A stretch of DNA of 64,000 bases. It comes from Acidovorax delafieldii (lineage in GTDB: Bacteria; Pseudomonadota; Gammaproteobacteria; Burkholderiales; Burkholderiaceae_C). A program made the position numbers and the translations under genes. The notes under the pieces were generated by a model. It did not search any database. It was not told where the DNA came from and worked only from the letters and a program-made list of their open reading frames with translations. The stretch lies in contig NZ_VJWE01000012.1 of assembly GCF_007993815.1 (NCBI RefSeq), forward strand, positions 434,001 through 498,000, given 5' to 3'. Every line of letters begins with the position of its first letter. The stretch's first letter is position 1. Of this stretch, positions 25,884-35,768 are shown piece after piece.

Positions 25884-27374
25884 CTACAGCAACACGATGT
25901 CGTACTGCTCCTGCCCCATCGCGCTTTCGGCCTGCAGCGAGATGGGCTTTTTGATGAAGTCCGAGAGGCCGGCCAGGTGCTGGCTTTCTTCGTCCAGGAA
26001 CAGCTCCACCACCCGCGCGGACGCCACCACGCGGAACTCACGCGGGTTGAATTGGCGGGCTTCGCGCAGGATCTCGCGCAGGATGTCGTAGCACACGCTG
26101 CGCGCGGTTTTTACGCTGCCCTTGCCCTGGCACACCTCGCAGGGCTCGCACAGCATGTGTGCCAGTGATTCGCGGGTGCGCTTGCGCGTCATCTCCACCA
26201 GACCCAGTTGCGAGAAGGTGCCAGATGACATGGTCTTGACCCTGTCGCGGGCCAGCTGCTTTTTGAACTCCGACAGCACGGCCTGCTGGTGGTCGTCCCG
26301 CACCATGTCGATGAAGTCCACGATGATGATGCCGCCCAGGTTGCGCAGACGCAGCTGGCGCGCAATGGCTTGCGCGGCCTCCAGGTTGGTCTTGAAGATG
26401 GTGTCGTCAAAATTGCGCGCCCCCACGTAGCCGCCGGTGTTCACGTCGATGGTTGTGAGCGCCTCGGTCTGGTCCACGATGAGGTAACCACCCGATTTCA
26501 AATCGACCCGGCGGCCCAGGGCCTTGGCAACTTCCTCATCGATGGAGTACAGGTCAAAAATGGGCCGCTCGCCCTTGTAGTGCTGCAGCTTGCCAGCGGC
26601 TGCGGGCATGAACTCCTGTCCGAACGCGCGCAGGCGCTGGAACTGCTCCATCGAATCCAGGCGGATGGTCTGCGTGTGGTCGCCCACCAGATCGCGCAGC
26701 ACGCGCTGCAGCAGGTCCAGGTCCTGGTGCAACAGCGACATGGCGGGCAGCTTGAGCGATGCCTCCTTGATGCGCGCCCAGGTCTTGCGCAGGTAGGCGA
26801 TGTCTTCGGCCAGCTCGGCATCGGTGGAATCTTCGCCGTTGGTGCGCAGAATGAAGCCGCCGCCACCGCCCGTGGATTTGTCGCCTACCAGCGCCTGCAG
26901 CCGCGCGCGCAGCGCATCGCGCTCGGCGGGCGGGATCTTCTGCGACACGCCCACATGGTCGTCCTGCGGCAAAAACACCAGCAGGCGACCGGCAATGCTG
27001 ATCTGCGTGGACAACCGCGCGCCCTTGGTGCCAATCGGGTCCTTGATGACCTGCACCATGAGCGCCTGGCCCTCGAACACCTGCTTTTCGATCGGTACCT
27101 GCGGCTCGTTCTTGCGGGCAAATGCGGGCGGCTCGCCATCGGGCTGGCGCTGCCACACGTCAGCCACGTGCAAGAAGGCGGCACGCTCCAGCCCGATGTC
27201 GATGAAGGCCGACTGCATGCCTGGCAGCACGCGCGAGACCTTGCCCAGATAGACATTGCCGACCAGACCGCGCTCCAGCGTACGCTCGATGTGCAGCTCC
27301 TGCACGGCGCCGTGCTCCACCACGGCCACCCGGGTTTCCTGGGGGGACCAATTGATCAGGATGTCTTGTTGCAT
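25884..27374 (-). CDS. rng: Ribonuclease G
   Basis: Endoribonuclease of the RNase E/G family; matures the 5' end of 16S rRNA and degrades some mRNAs. 496 residues. An S1 domain near the start (ERGLVGNVYLGKVSRVLPGM), the catalytic Mg site in LTTIDVNTGGYVG and IIIVDFIDMVRDDHQ, and the zinc-link cysteines in CEPCEVCQGKGSVKTA are present. It lacks the RNase E scaffold tail. It lies 30 bases after maf on the same strand. Two related palindromes bracket the pair. Confidence 0.95.
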   Translation of the reverse strand: MQQDILINWSPQETRVAVVEHGAVQELHIERTLERGLVGNVYLGKVSRVLPGMQSAFIDIGLERAAFLHVADVWQRQPDGEPPAFARKNEPQVPIEKQVFEGQALMVQVIKDPIGTKGARLSTQISIAGRLLVFLPQDDHVGVSQKIPPAERDALRARLQALVGDKSTGGGGGFILRTNGEDSTDAELAEDIAYLRKTWARIKEASLKLPAMSLLHQDLDLLQRVLRDLVGDHTQTIRLDSMEQFQRLRAFGQEFMPAAAGKLQHYKGERPIFDLYSIDEEVAKALGRRVDLKSGGYLIVDQTEALTTIDVNTGGYVGARNFDDTIFKTNLEAAQAIARQLRLRNLGGIIIVDFIDMVRDDHQQAVLSEFKKQLARDRVKTMSSGTFSQLGLVEMTRKRTRESLAHMLCEPCEVCQGKGSVKTARSVCYDILREILREARQFNPREFRVVASARVVELFLDEESQHLAGLSDFIKKPISLQAESAMGQEQYDIVLL

Positions 27375-27404
27375 GGCGTTGTTGTTGTCTTTGGTTGGCG
27401 TCGC

Positions 27405-28019
27405 TCAGATCGCAAAGCCCGCTGCGCGCAGCAGCTGCGCGGTCTCGTGCATCGGCAGCCCCATGATGCCCGAATAGCTGCCCGCCAGGTGCTCCACATA
27501 AGCCGCCGCCCGGCCCTGGATGCCGTAGGCGCCTGCCTTGCCCAGCGGCTCGCCCGTAGCCACATACGCCTCGATCTGCGCAGGTGCCATGGGCGCGAAA
27601 GTGACGCGCGATACCGACAGGGCCGTCAGCCGTTTGGTGCCTACCTGCAGAGCCACGGCGGTCAGCACGCGGTGCTCGTGCCCTGCCAGCTCGGTGAGCA
27701 TGCGCGTCGCATGGGCGGCATCGTCTGGCTTGCCGTAGATGGTGCGGCCCAGGGCCACGGTGGTATCGGAACACAGGATGGGCGCATCCGGTAACTGGCG
27801 CCGTGCACGCCGGGCCACGGCCGCGTCGAGCTTGAGCGCCGTCACGCGCTCCACGTACGCTGTGGGCGCTTCGCCAGGCAGCACCACCTCGATGGCTTCA
27901 GCGTCTTCGGGCTCATCGCCATCCACGTTGGGCAGCAGCAGTTCGTGGCGCACGCCCAACTGTTCCAGCAACTGGCGGCGGCGCGGGCTCTGGGAGGCGA
28001 GGTAGATGAAGTCGGGCAT
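27405..28019 (-). CDS. maf: Maf-family nucleoside triphosphate pyrophosphatase
   Basis: House-cleaning nucleotide hydrolase that removes modified or non-canonical NTPs. 204 residues, starting [20 protein letters not shown] (family signature). The catalytic Asp lies in [16 protein letters not shown], and [20 protein letters not shown] with SYSGIMGLP closes the fold. Subfamily (dTTP/UTP or 7-methyl-GTP) is not certain from sequence alone. Immediately upstream of rng. Confidence 0.93.
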   Translation of the reverse strand: MPDFIYLASQSPRRRQLLEQLGVRHELLLPNVDGDEPEDAEAIEVVLPGEAPTAYVERVTALKLDAAVARRARRQLPDAPILCSDTTVALGRTIYGKPDDAAHATRMLTELAGHEHRVLTAVALQVGTKRLTALSVSRVTFAPMAPAQIEAYVATGEPLGKAGAYGIQGRAAAYVEHLAGSYSGIMGLPMHETAQLLRAAGFAI

Positions 28020-28046
28020 GAACGGATTGTGAATAAAAATCGGCTA

Positions 28047-28210
28047 GGGATGTCCTGCATCACCCTCGCAAGTCGGTGGTAGTGCGGATCGGGATAGGCC
28101 GCAAGGCGTCTTTTTGCAGCCAATAGCCGGGCTATTGGCAAGAAAAGCAACGCAGCGGACTGCCCGAGGCCGCGCTATCACAGACCGCGGGGAGTGATGC
28201 AGGACATCCC
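28047..28210. repeat. 164-bp centred imperfect palindrome, element B
   Basis: Perfect 17-base outer arms GGGATGTCCTGCATCAC (28047-28063) and its complement (28194-28210). The apex GCCAATAGC-cgg-GCTATTGGC (28119-28139) sits exactly at the centre, and most of the arms between pair with a few mismatches (for example TAGTGCGG with CCGCGCTA). It lies in the rlmH-maf gap, 27 bases before the maf start. Compared with element A, the apex and the flanking CGTTGC...GCCA(A)TAGCC match while the outer arms differ. Confidence 0.85.
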
Positions 28211-28224
28211 ATACGCTTATTCAT

Positions 28225-28247
28225 CAAGCGCTAGCAGCTATGAAAAC
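28225..28247 (+). repeat. AT-rich intergenic repeat, copy 3 (short form)
   Basis: AAGCGCTAGCAGCTATGAAAA: the left (AAGCGCTAG) and right (CAGCTAT) blocks are joined directly, without the middle. It lies 14 bases from element B, before rlmH. Confidence 0.65.
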
Positions 28248-28283
28248 AGGAGTAGCACAGACCATCATCACAAAGGGTCTGCT

Positions 28284-28751
28284 TCATTCACGATGGTAAG
28301 GATGCCCGGCGTTCACCGACCAGGCGCGGTACAGCTGCTCGATGAGCAACACCCGCACCATGGCGTGGGGAAGGGTGAGGTCGGACAGGCGAATGCGTTC
28401 GTGCGCGGCCTGGCGAAAGGCGGGGTCCAGCCCGTCGGGGCCACCGATGACCAATGCCACATCGTCACCGCCCAGTTGCCAGCCCTTGAGCCGTTCGGCC
28501 AGGGCCTTGGTGGTGAGGTTGGTACCGCGCTCGTCCAGTGCCACCACGCGCGTGCCACGCGGAATGGCGGCTTCGATGCGCTCGCGCTCGGCGGCATAGA
28601 GCGTCTCCAGCGTCTTGGAGCCGCGCGGCTCGGTCTTGACGGCCTTGAGCTCGACCTTGAGTTCAGGTGGAAAACGTTTGGCGTAATCGTCGTACGCGGT
28701 CTGCGCCCAGTCGGGCACCCGCTGACCGACCGCCACTATCAGCAGCTTCAT
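28284..28751 (-). CDS. rlmH: 23S rRNA (pseudouridine1915-N3)-methyltransferase
   Basis: SPOUT methyltransferase acting on helix 69 of assembled 70S ribosomes. 155 residues with the knot motifs [33 protein letters not shown] and [20 protein letters not shown], and the conserved C-terminus [11 protein letters not shown]. It follows rsfS on the same strand, the usual order; maf is next, after an unusually long 264-base gap holding element B and repeat copy 3. Confidence 0.96.
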   Translation of the reverse strand: MKLLIVAVGQRVPDWAQTAYDDYAKRFPPELKVELKAVKTEPRGSKTLETLYAAERERIEAAIPRGTRVVALDERGTNLTTKALAERLKGWQLGGDDVALVIGGPDGLDPAFRQAAHERIRLSDLTLPHAMVRVLLIEQLYRAWSVNAGHPYHRE

Positions 28752-28824
28752 GGATCAACCTGGATGCGTGAGGGAGTCACCGCTGCCGCGCGCAAGCGAT
28801 GGAGCGCGCGGCAGCTAAAACGGA

Positions 28825-29688
28825 TCAGCCCTTGCTGCGAGCAGGTGCCTTCTTGGCCGCGGGCTTGGAGCCCGATGCGGAGGCTGGCTTGGCAGCTGCG
28901 CGCGCAGGGGACTTGGCAGCTGGCGACTTCTTGGCCGCAGGCTTCTTGGCGCCACCGGGCTTGACCACCACCGTCTTGACAGGGGTCTTGGTGGCTGCGG
29001 GCTTCTTGGTGGCAACTGCGCCAGTGGTCTTGCTGGCTGGCTTGGCGGTGCTTGTCTTGGCAGCCGATTTGGCAGGTGCAGCCTTGGCCGCAGTTTTTGC
29101 AGCGGGCTTGGGGGCTGTTTTGGCAGCAGTCTTCGCAGCGGTCTTGGCGACTGCCTTGACGGTGGCCTTGCCCGAACGGGCGGCTACGGTGGGGGCCGCC
29201 GCCTTCTTGGCGGGCGCCTTGCCTGCCGCCTTGGCGTCCGACTTGGCCGCCTTCTGGGCCGACTTCTTCTCGGCCAACTCTGTGGCCGCGCTGGACACCG
29301 GCTTGGCTGCGCCGAGCTTCAGGCGCACGGGGGTGTCGCCCCACAGCTCTTCCAGGCGGTAGTACTGGCGGATGGCCGGTTGCATGATGTGAGCCACAGC
29401 CGCGCCACAGTCCACGATGATCCATTCGCCGTTGTCTTCGCCTTCGATGCGGGGCTTGGAGAACCCAGCCTCCTTGACCGCGTCGCGTACGCTGGCGGCC
29501 AGGGCCTTGGTCTGGCGGTTGGAGGTGCCCGATGCCACGATCACCCGTTCAAACAGCGGCGAGAGATGCTCGGTGTTGAAGACCTGGATGTCTTGCGCCT
29601 TGACGTCTTCCAGGCCATCAACAATGGCGCGCTGGAGTTTGGTGACGTCTTTTTTGGCAGCGGTTTCCGATTTGGTGGAGGTGGTCAT
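28825..29688 (-). CDS. rsfS: Ribosome silencing factor RsfS with a long Lys/Ala-rich tail
   Basis: RsfS binds ribosomal protein uL14 and blocks subunit joining in slow growth. Residues 15-126 are a complete RsfS domain (KLQRAIVDGLEDVKAQDIQV; SGTSNRQTKALAASVRDAV; GEWIIVDCGAAVAHIMQP; YYRLEELWGD). Typical proteins stop soon after. This one continues for about 160 residues of Ala/Lys/Pro/Thr repeats (AAKTAAKTAPKPAAKTAAK and similar), like histone-H1-type bacterial tails. The frame is intact, so the tail is real in this sequence; length may vary by slippage or recombination. Usually nadD precedes rsfS; here it does not. Confidence 0.93.
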   Translation of the reverse strand: MTTSTKSETAAKKDVTKLQRAIVDGLEDVKAQDIQVFNTEHLSPLFERVIVASGTSNRQTKALAASVRDAVKEAGFSKPRIEGEDNGEWIIVDCGAAVAHIMQPAIRQYYRLEELWGDTPVRLKLGAAKPVSSAATELAEKKSAQKAAKSDAKAAGKAPAKKAAAPTVAARSGKATVKAVAKTAAKTAAKTAPKPAAKTAAKAAPAKSAAKTSTAKPASKTTGAVATKKPAATKTPVKTVVVKPGGAKKPAAKKSPAAKSPARAAAKPASASGSKPAAKKAPARSKG

Positions 29689-29830
29689 CAGGCGGTGAAT
29701 AGAGAGGGAATGGAATCAATATAGCGTGCAACGCATCGCGCAGCCAGCGGGCTGGGCCTTGAGTGTTGCGCGGGTGTTGTGCTGGAGCGCTGCAGCAATA
29801 TGAGGTGATTTTGACCTCTTGCGCTCATGT

Positions 29831-29861
29831 GAAAAGCGCTGGCAGCTATTGAAATTATAGC
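29831..29861 (+). repeat. AT-rich intergenic repeat, copy 4 (short form)
   Basis: AAAGCGCTGGCAGCTATTGA followed by AATTATAGC. Short form like copy 3. It is in the 184-base gap between hemF and rsfS, where nadD would be expected. Confidence 0.65.
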
Positions 29862-29872
29862 TTTTGTGTTTT

Positions 29873-30862
29873 TCAGGCCATTGACTGCGCTGCGCCAAGG
29901 CCTTCAGTCAGCCAGTCGCGCCGCACCAAAAAGCGCTGCGTGAGGTCGGCTTCGGCCGAATCGGCTGCGTCAGAGCGCTGGTAAGACCAAGACACGAGCG
30001 GCGGCATGGACAGCAAAATGGACTCGGTTCGCCCGCCCGACTGCAGGCCAAAGTGTGTACCCCGATCCCACACCAGGTTGAACTCGACATAGCGGCCCCG
30101 GCGATACAGCTGGAAGTCGCGTTCGCGCTCGCCGTAGGGCATGCCCCGACGTTTCTCGACGATGGGCAGGTAGGCGCCCAGAAAGGCATCGCCCACCGAC
30201 TGCGTCATCGCCAGGCTTTGTTCAAAGCCCAGCTCCGAGAAATCGTCATAGAACACGCCGCCCACGCCGCGCTGCTCGCTGCGATGCTTGAGATAAAAGT
30301 ACTCGTCGCACCATTGCTTGAAGCGGGGGTACTTGTCGTCGCCAAAGGCGCTGAGCGCATCGCGGCAGGTGCGGTGAAAGTGCACCGCATCCTCTTCAAA
30401 CCCGTAGTAAGGCGTGAGGTCCATGCCGCCGCCAAACCAGCAGGTGGGCGCCTGACCGGGGTGGCCGGCGGCGATCATGCGCACGTTCATGTGCACCGTG
30501 GGCACATACGGGTTGCGCGGGTGGAACACCAGCGACACGCCCATGGCCTCGAACGGCGCACCCGCCAGCTCGGGCCGGTGCTGCGTGGCCGAAGGCGGCA
30601 GCTGCGGGCCGCGTACGTGGCTGAAGCCGCAACCCGCGCGCTCGAACACGCGGCCGCCTTCCATGATCTTGGTGATGCCGTCACCCTGCAGCGGCTCGCC
30701 GGGCGGCTTGCTCCAGGCATCGGCCAGAAAGCGTGCGCCGCCCTCGCCTTCAGCGGCTTCCACGGCTTCCAGCGCATCGGTGATGCGGGCCTGAAGGCCC
30801 ACCAAGTAGCCGCGCACGCGGGTCACCGTGTCGGAGGAGTTCAAGGTCTGAGCGTCTGCCAT
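29873..30862 (-). CDS. hemF: Oxygen-dependent coproporphyrinogen III oxidase
   Basis: Aerobic haem-pathway enzyme that converts coproporphyrinogen III to protoporphyrinogen IX. 329 residues with the signatures [57 protein letters not shown] and [20 protein letters not shown]. Its ATG overlaps the purD stop by one base (TGATG), so the two are coupled. Confidence 0.97.
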   Translation of the reverse strand: MADAQTLNSSDTVTRVRGYLVGLQARITDALEAVEAAEGEGGARFLADAWSKPPGEPLQGDGITKIMEGGRVFERAGCGFSHVRGPQLPPSATQHRPELAGAPFEAMGVSLVFHPRNPYVPTVHMNVRMIAAGHPGQAPTCWFGGGMDLTPYYGFEEDAVHFHRTCRDALSAFGDDKYPRFKQWCDEYFYLKHRSEQRGVGGVFYDDFSELGFEQSLAMTQSVGDAFLGAYLPIVEKRRGMPYGERERDFQLYRRGRYVEFNLVWDRGTHFGLQSGGRTESILLSMPPLVSWSYQRSDAADSAEADLTQRFLVRRDWLTEGLGAAQSMA

Positions 30863-32142
30863 CAGCTCTTCAGGGCACGGAAGCCAATGTCGCGGCGGTA
30901 CTGCGCGCCATCAAACTGGATGCCGCGTGCCACGTCATACGCACGCTGCTGCGCCTGCTTGACGCTGTCGGCCAGCACCGTCACACACAACACCCGGCCA
31001 CCGGTCACGCTGACCACACCATCCTTCAGCTGCGTGCCCGCATGGAACACCACGGCATCGTCCGCCTCAGCCGGCAGGCCAGTGATGGGGTCACCCTTGC
31101 GCGGATTCTCCGGGTAGCCATGGGCGGCCATGACCACGCCCAGCGCGGTGCGGCGGTCCCATTGCAGCTCCATCTGGTCGAGCTTGCCGTCAGCGGCAGC
31201 GGCCATCACATCGCTGAAATCGCTTTTCAGGCGCATGAGGATGGGTTGCGTCTCGGGGTCGCCCATGCGGCAGTTGAATTCGAGCGTCTTGGGCTGGCCC
31301 TTGGCGTCGATCATCAGGCCCGCATACAAAAAGCCGGTGTAAGGAATGCCGTCCTTTTCCATGCCACGGATCGTGGGCAGGATGATCTCGCGCATGGCGC
31401 GGGCATGCACATCGGCCGTGACCACGGGCGCGGGCGAGTAAGCACCCATGCCGCCGGTGTTGGGGCCTTCATCGCCGTCCTTCAGGCGCTTGTGGTCCTG
31501 GCTGGTGGCCAGGGCCAGCACGTTCTTGCCGTCGCACAGCACGATGAAGCTGGCTTCCTCGCCTTCGAGGAACTCCTCGATCACGACCCGCGCGCCGCCT
31601 TCGTTGTGCGTCACGCCGTATTTGTTGTCCACCAGCATGAAGTCCACGGCGTCATGTGCTTCCTGAAGCGTCATCGCCACGACGACGCCCTTGCCCGCTG
31701 CCAGGCCGTCGGCCTTGATGACGATGGGTGCACCCAGCCGGTCCACAAACGCGTGGGCGGCGACCGGGTCGGTGAAGGTGTCGTAGTCGGCCGTGGGGAT
31801 GCCATGGCGGCGCATGAAGGCCTTAGAGAAGGCCTTGGAGCTTTCGAGCTGTGCTGCCGCCTTGGTGGGGCCGAAGATGCGCAGGCCGTTGGCACGGAAC
31901 TCATCGACCACGCCAGCCGCCAGTGGGGCCTCGGGGCCGACCACCGTCAATGCGATCTTCTCGGCCTGGGCCCACGCGCGCAGTTCGCGCACGTCGGAGA
32001 TCGCCACGTTTTCGAGCTTGGGGTTCAGGGCCGTGCCACCGTTGCCGGGTGCCACAAACACCTTGGTCACCTTGGGGGACTGGCTCAGTTTCCACGCCAT
32101 CGCGTGTTCACGGCCGCCGCCACCAATCACAAGTACTTTCAT
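30862..32142 (-). CDS. purD: Phosphoribosylamine-glycine ligase
   Basis: GAR synthetase, step two of purine synthesis. 426 residues, ATP-grasp fold. Begins [38 protein letters not shown] and [20 protein letters not shown] mark the ATP-grasp core. AAAGG precedes the ATG. Overlaps the hemF start. Confidence 0.97.
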   Translation of the reverse strand: MKVLVIGGGGREHAMAWKLSQSPKVTKVFVAPGNGGTALNPKLENVAISDVRELRAWAQAEKIALTVVGPEAPLAAGVVDEFRANGLRIFGPTKAAAQLESSKAFSKAFMRRHGIPTADYDTFTDPVAAHAFVDRLGAPIVIKADGLAAGKGVVVAMTLQEAHDAVDFMLVDNKYGVTHNEGGARVVIEEFLEGEEASFIVLCDGKNVLALATSQDHKRLKDGDEGPNTGGMGAYSPAPVVTADVHARAMREIILPTIRGMEKDGIPYTGFLYAGLMIDAKGQPKTLEFNCRMGDPETQPILMRLKSDFSDVMAAAADGKLDQMELQWDRRTALGVVMAAHGYPENPRKGDPITGLPAEADDAVVFHAGTQLKDGVVSVTGGRVLCVTVLADSVKQAQQRAYDVARGIQFDGAQYRRDIGFRALKS

Positions 32143-32256
32143 AGGAACCTTTGGTGAACCCTGCCCACAGCGCTGCGCTGTTGGACGGGACTCGGGGGAA
32201 TATCAGTCGGAAAACAAGTCAGGGCAAGAAAAAAGCGGTGCCCCACTGGCGCAGAG

Positions 32257-32976
32257 TCACAGCGCCGCGTTGTGGTAGACCTCCTGGGTGTCGTCCAGGT
32301 CTTCCAGCACATCCAGCAGCTTCTGCATCTTGGCGGCGTCTTCGCCGGTCAGCTCGATCGTGTTTTCGGGCCGCATGGTCACGCCCGCCACTTCGGCCGT
32401 CAGGCCTGCGGCCTCCAGCGCGTTCTTTACCGCTTCAAAGTCGGCTGGGGCGGTCAGCACCTCCACCGCGCCGTCTTCGTCGGTCACCACGTCTTCAGCG
32501 CCTGCCTCCAGCGCCACTTCCATCACCTTGTCTTCGCTGGTGCCGGGGGCAAAAATCAGCTGGCCGCAGTGCTTGAACTGGAACACCACCGAGCCTTCGG
32601 TGCCCATGTTGCCTCCATGCTTGCTGAACGCGTGGCGCACTTCGGCCACGGTGCGCACGCGGTTGTCGGTCATGGTGTCGATCATGATGGCTGCGCCGCC
32701 AATGCCATAGCCTTCGTAGCGGATTTCTTCGTAGGTCAGGCCTTCGGCGTTGCCCGTGGCCTTGTCGATGTTGTACTTGATGCGGTCGGCGGGCATGTTG
32801 GCCGCCTTGGCCTTGTCCACCGCCAGGCGCAGGCGGGGGTTGGCTGACAGGTCGCCGCCACCGGCACGGGCGGCCACAGTGATTTCACGAATGATGCGGG
32901 TCCAGATCTTGCCGCGTTTTTCATCCTGGCGCCCTTTGCGGTGCTGGATATTCGCCCATTTACTGTGTCCTGCCAC
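32257..32976 (-). CDS. yebC: YebC/PmpR-family regulatory protein (copy 1)
   Basis: 239 residues, beginning [20 protein letters not shown], the classic TACO1/YebC start. GTG start with AAAGGA 10 bases upstream. [20 protein letters not shown] and [20 protein letters not shown] follow. Family members act as DNA-binding regulators or, per more recent work, help ribosomes at proline stretches. A divergent second copy is at 57017-57730. It lies upstream of purD on the same strand. Confidence 0.95.
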   Translation of the reverse strand: MAGHSKWANIQHRKGRQDEKRGKIWTRIIREITVAARAGGGDLSANPRLRLAVDKAKAANMPADRIKYNIDKATGNAEGLTYEEIRYEGYGIGGAAIMIDTMTDNRVRTVAEVRHAFSKHGGNMGTEGSVVFQFKHCGQLIFAPGTSEDKVMEVALEAGAEDVVTDEDGAVEVLTAPADFEAVKNALEAAGLTAEVAGVTMRPENTIELTGEDAAKMQKLLDVLEDLDDTQEVYHNAAL

Positions 32977-33055
32977 GAGAAGTCCTTTTGTATTGATTTA
33001 ATCTAGTCGGTGGATTTTACTTTTTGCCGAACCCGTACCCCCGAGGAAACCCGAA

Positions 33056-34594
33056 ATGGCCGAACCCCTGCTGATTGCCAAGCACGACACGATTGAATGC
33101 CACCTGCTTCCCGGCCTGGCCAACCGCCACGGGCTCATCACCGGAGCCACCGGCACGGGCAAGACCGTCACCCTGCAGACCCTGGCTGAGAACTTCTCGC
33201 GCATCGGCGTGCCAGTATTCATGGCCGATGTGAAGGGCGATCTCACGGGCGCCAGCCAGCCCGGCAAGATTGGCGACAAGCTGGCCGGCGTACTCAAGGA
33301 GCGGGGCCTGGACCTGCCCACGCCCCTGGCCTGCCCCACCACGCTGTGGGATGTGTTTGGCGAACAGGGCCACCCCGTGCGCGCCACCATCTCCGACATG
33401 GGCCCGCTGCTGCTGGGCCGCATGCTCAACCTGAACGAAACCCAGCTGGGCGTGCTCAACCTGGTGTTCAAGATTGCCGATGACAACGGCCTGCTGCTGC
33501 TGGACCTGAAGGACCTGCGCGCCATGCTGCAATATGTGGGCGACAACGCCAAGGACTTCACCACCGAGTACGGCAACGTGAGTGCCGCCAGCGTGGGCGC
33601 CATCCAGCGCGGCCTGCTGCAGATCGAGCAGCAAGGCGGCACGCAGTTCTTCGGCGAGCCCATGCTCAACATCCAGGACTTCATGCAGACCGTGGACGGC
33701 CATGGCGTGGTGAACATCCTGGCGGCCGACAAGCTCATGAATTCGCCGCGCCTGTATGCCACCTTCCTCTTGTGGATGCTGTCCGAGCTGTTCGAGCAGC
33801 TGCCTGAGATCGGCGACCCCGAGCAGCCCAAACTGGTGTTCTTCTTCGACGAAGCCCACTTGCTGTTCAACGAAGCGCCCAAGGTGCTCATTGAGCGCAT
33901 TGAGCTGGTGGTGCGCCTGGTGCGCTCCAAGGGCGTGGGCGTGTACTTTGTCACGCAGAACCCGCTCGACATCCCCGATAGCGTGCTGGCGCAGCTGGGC
34001 AACCGCGTGCAGCACGCGCTGCGCGCCTTCACCCCCCGCGACCAAAAGGCCGTGAAGGCCACGGCCACCACCATGCGGCAGAAACCGGGGCTGGACATTG
34101 AAACCGCCATCACCGAGCTGGCCGTGGGCGAGGCGCTGGTGAGCTTTCTGGACGCCAAGGGCCGCCCCAGCGTGACCGAGCGCGTGTTTGTATTGCCTCC
34201 CGGCAGCCAGTTGGGCCCCATCACCCCGCAGCAGCGCCAGGCCCTGATGGCCAGTTCTCTGGTCGCGGGTGTGTATGAAAAGGCGGTGGACCGCGAGTCG
34301 GCCTACGAAAAACTCAAGGGCCGCGCCGCCGAAGCCGGCGGGCAGGCGGGTAACGCAGCGGGCGGGGGCAACGGCAAGGTGGCCACCGGTGCGCCCGCCG
34401 AAGAAGGCGGCGGCCTGCTGGGTGGGCTGAACGACGTGCTGTTTGGCAGCACCGGCCCGCGCGGCGGCAAACGCGACGGCCTGGCGCAGACCATGGCCAA
34501 GTCCGCCGTGCGCACCATGGGCACCACGATCGGCAAGGAGATTTTGCGGGGCGTGCTCGGCGGCATCTTTGGCGGCGGCAGCAAGCGCCGCTGA
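33056..34594 (+). CDS. HerA-like helicase/ATPase (DUF853)
   Basis: 512 residues. Walker A GATGTGKT (30-37) follows [11 protein letters not shown]; Walker B is [36 protein letters not shown] and [19 protein letters not shown] are typical DUF853/YjgR motifs. The C-terminus (about 420-512) is a Gly/Ala-rich linker and a hydrophobic tail ending [11 protein letters not shown], as in YjgR. Probably a hexameric DNA-related ATPase; its cellular role is not known. Preceded by CGAGGAAA. Confidence 0.9.
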   Translation: MAEPLLIAKHDTIECHLLPGLANRHGLITGATGTGKTVTLQTLAENFSRIGVPVFMADVKGDLTGASQPGKIGDKLAGVLKERGLDLPTPLACPTTLWDVFGEQGHPVRATISDMGPLLLGRMLNLNETQLGVLNLVFKIADDNGLLLLDLKDLRAMLQYVGDNAKDFTTEYGNVSAASVGAIQRGLLQIEQQGGTQFFGEPMLNIQDFMQTVDGHGVVNILAADKLMNSPRLYATFLLWMLSELFEQLPEIGDPEQPKLVFFFDEAHLLFNEAPKVLIERIELVVRLVRSKGVGVYFVTQNPLDIPDSVLAQLGNRVQHALRAFTPRDQKAVKATATTMRQKPGLDIETAITELAVGEALVSFLDAKGRPSVTERVFVLPPGSQLGPITPQQRQALMASSLVAGVYEKAVDRESAYEKLKGRAAEAGGQAGNAAGGGNGKVATGAPAEEGGGLLGGLNDVLFGSTGPRGGKRDGLAQTMAKSAVRTMGTTIGKEILRGVLGGIFGGGSKRR

Positions 34595-34785
34595 CGCCGT
34601 TGGGACGGCGCCCGGCGTCATAGACGGGCGCCACAACACGCCTGCGCCCCTGGCGGCTTGCCTCCCCTGCCAAAGCGCACCCCCAAGCGCCTGTGACTGT
34701 TTGGCGACACTGCGCAATTCGTCACAAATCAGTCACATGACCGCCGTGAAATCGCCATACACAACAACAAAAAGAAGGAGGGACG

Positions 34786-35598
34786 ATGACACGCATTGAA
34801 AACGTTCTGCTGCGCTGGGGCGGCAAGGTCATGCTGCTGGCCATTGGGGTGTGGGTGGCAGCCATCCTCGGGATCTTTGCAGGCGCCTGGCGCCTGCGCT
34901 GGCCCTGGGTTCTGTACTTCATTGCCACCGTGATATTCACGGCGCTGGTGATCCAGTGGACCAACGCAGTGCGCCAGCGCTACATCCGCGAGGCTCCCCT
35001 GCCCCGCTTTCTGCAGCGCAAGCTGCGCGAAACCTACCCCCACCTGAGCACCCGCGACTGTGAGCTGGTGGAACGCGGCCTTCGCCAGTTCTTCATGGCC
35101 TGCCTGCGCAGCAACCAGCAGTTTGTGGCCATGCCCTCCAAGGCGGTCGATGCGCTGTGGCACGAATTCATCCTGCACACGCAGGCGTACAAACTGTGGT
35201 GCCAGAACGCACTGGGTTTCTTTTTGCACCACACACCCGCCGAGGCGCTGGGCCACAAGGCGCGCCACAACGACGGCCTGCGCCGCTGCTGGTACTGGGT
35301 GTGCAAGGAAGAATCCATCGACCCCAAGGCGCCCAGCCGCCTGCCCCTGCTGTTTGCACTGGACGCCAAGTTCGCGATTGCCGGAGGCTTCAGCTACGTG
35401 CCCGACTGCTCCGACATTGCCCGCAAAAGCGACGCGGGCGGCAGCGGCGGCGACAGCTACTGCGGCACCAGTTTTTCGGACGGCAGCTACAGCGGCAGCT
35501 CGGGCGACTTTGGCGGTGCCGAGAGTTCGGATGCAGGCAGTGACGGCGGCGGGGATGGCGGGGGCGACGGCGGCGGTTGTGGTGGCGGCGGGGACTGA
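34786..35598 (+). CDS. Glycine-rich domain-containing (DUF1399-like) membrane protein
   Basis: 270 residues with AAGGAGG before the ATG. Two N-terminal helices (about 14-33 and 38-60) precede a soluble domain. MPSKAVDALWHEFILHTQAY with FFLHHTPAEALGHKA matches the GRDP/DUF1399 pattern, in which the Trp-His-x-x-Ile-x-His stretch is conserved. Residues about 210-270 are Ser/Gly/Asp-rich, ending in a run of Gly broken by Asp and Cys. Function unknown. Confidence 0.75.
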   Translation: MTRIENVLLRWGGKVMLLAIGVWVAAILGIFAGAWRLRWPWVLYFIATVIFTALVIQWTNAVRQRYIREAPLPRFLQRKLRETYPHLSTRDCELVERGLRQFFMACLRSNQQFVAMPSKAVDALWHEFILHTQAYKLWCQNALGFFLHHTPAEALGHKARHNDGLRRCWYWVCKEESIDPKAPSRLPLLFALDAKFAIAGGFSYVPDCSDIARKSDAGGSGGDSYCGTSFSDGSYSGSSGDFGGAESSDAGSDGGGDGGGDGGGCGGGGD

Positions 35599-35651
35599 GC
35601 GCCTGGTCCACCGGCCCCACGGGCGGCACAACGCCAACCCCAATCACTCTC

Positions 35652-35693
35652 TTTTTGATAGCTACCCAGGCATGATGCACTAGCGCATGCAGC
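35652..35693 (-). repeat. AT-rich intergenic repeat, copy 5
   Basis: On the minus strand: TGCATGCGCTAGTGCATCATGC then CTGGGTAGCTATCAAAAA. Long form. Lies between the glycine-rich-domain gene and the isomerase gene. Confidence 0.75.
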
Positions 35694-35768
35694 CAAAATG
35701 GCCTGAAATCACGCCCAGTCACCCAGGCGACGACCGGGCCTGCACCCACCGGTCTACAGTGGCACCCC

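Noticed and set aside
25698..28210. Composite transposon reading of rng-maf between the two palindromes
   Set aside because: Outer arms of the two elements do not match each other, there is no transposase and no obvious target duplication; rng and maf are normal neighbours in this group.
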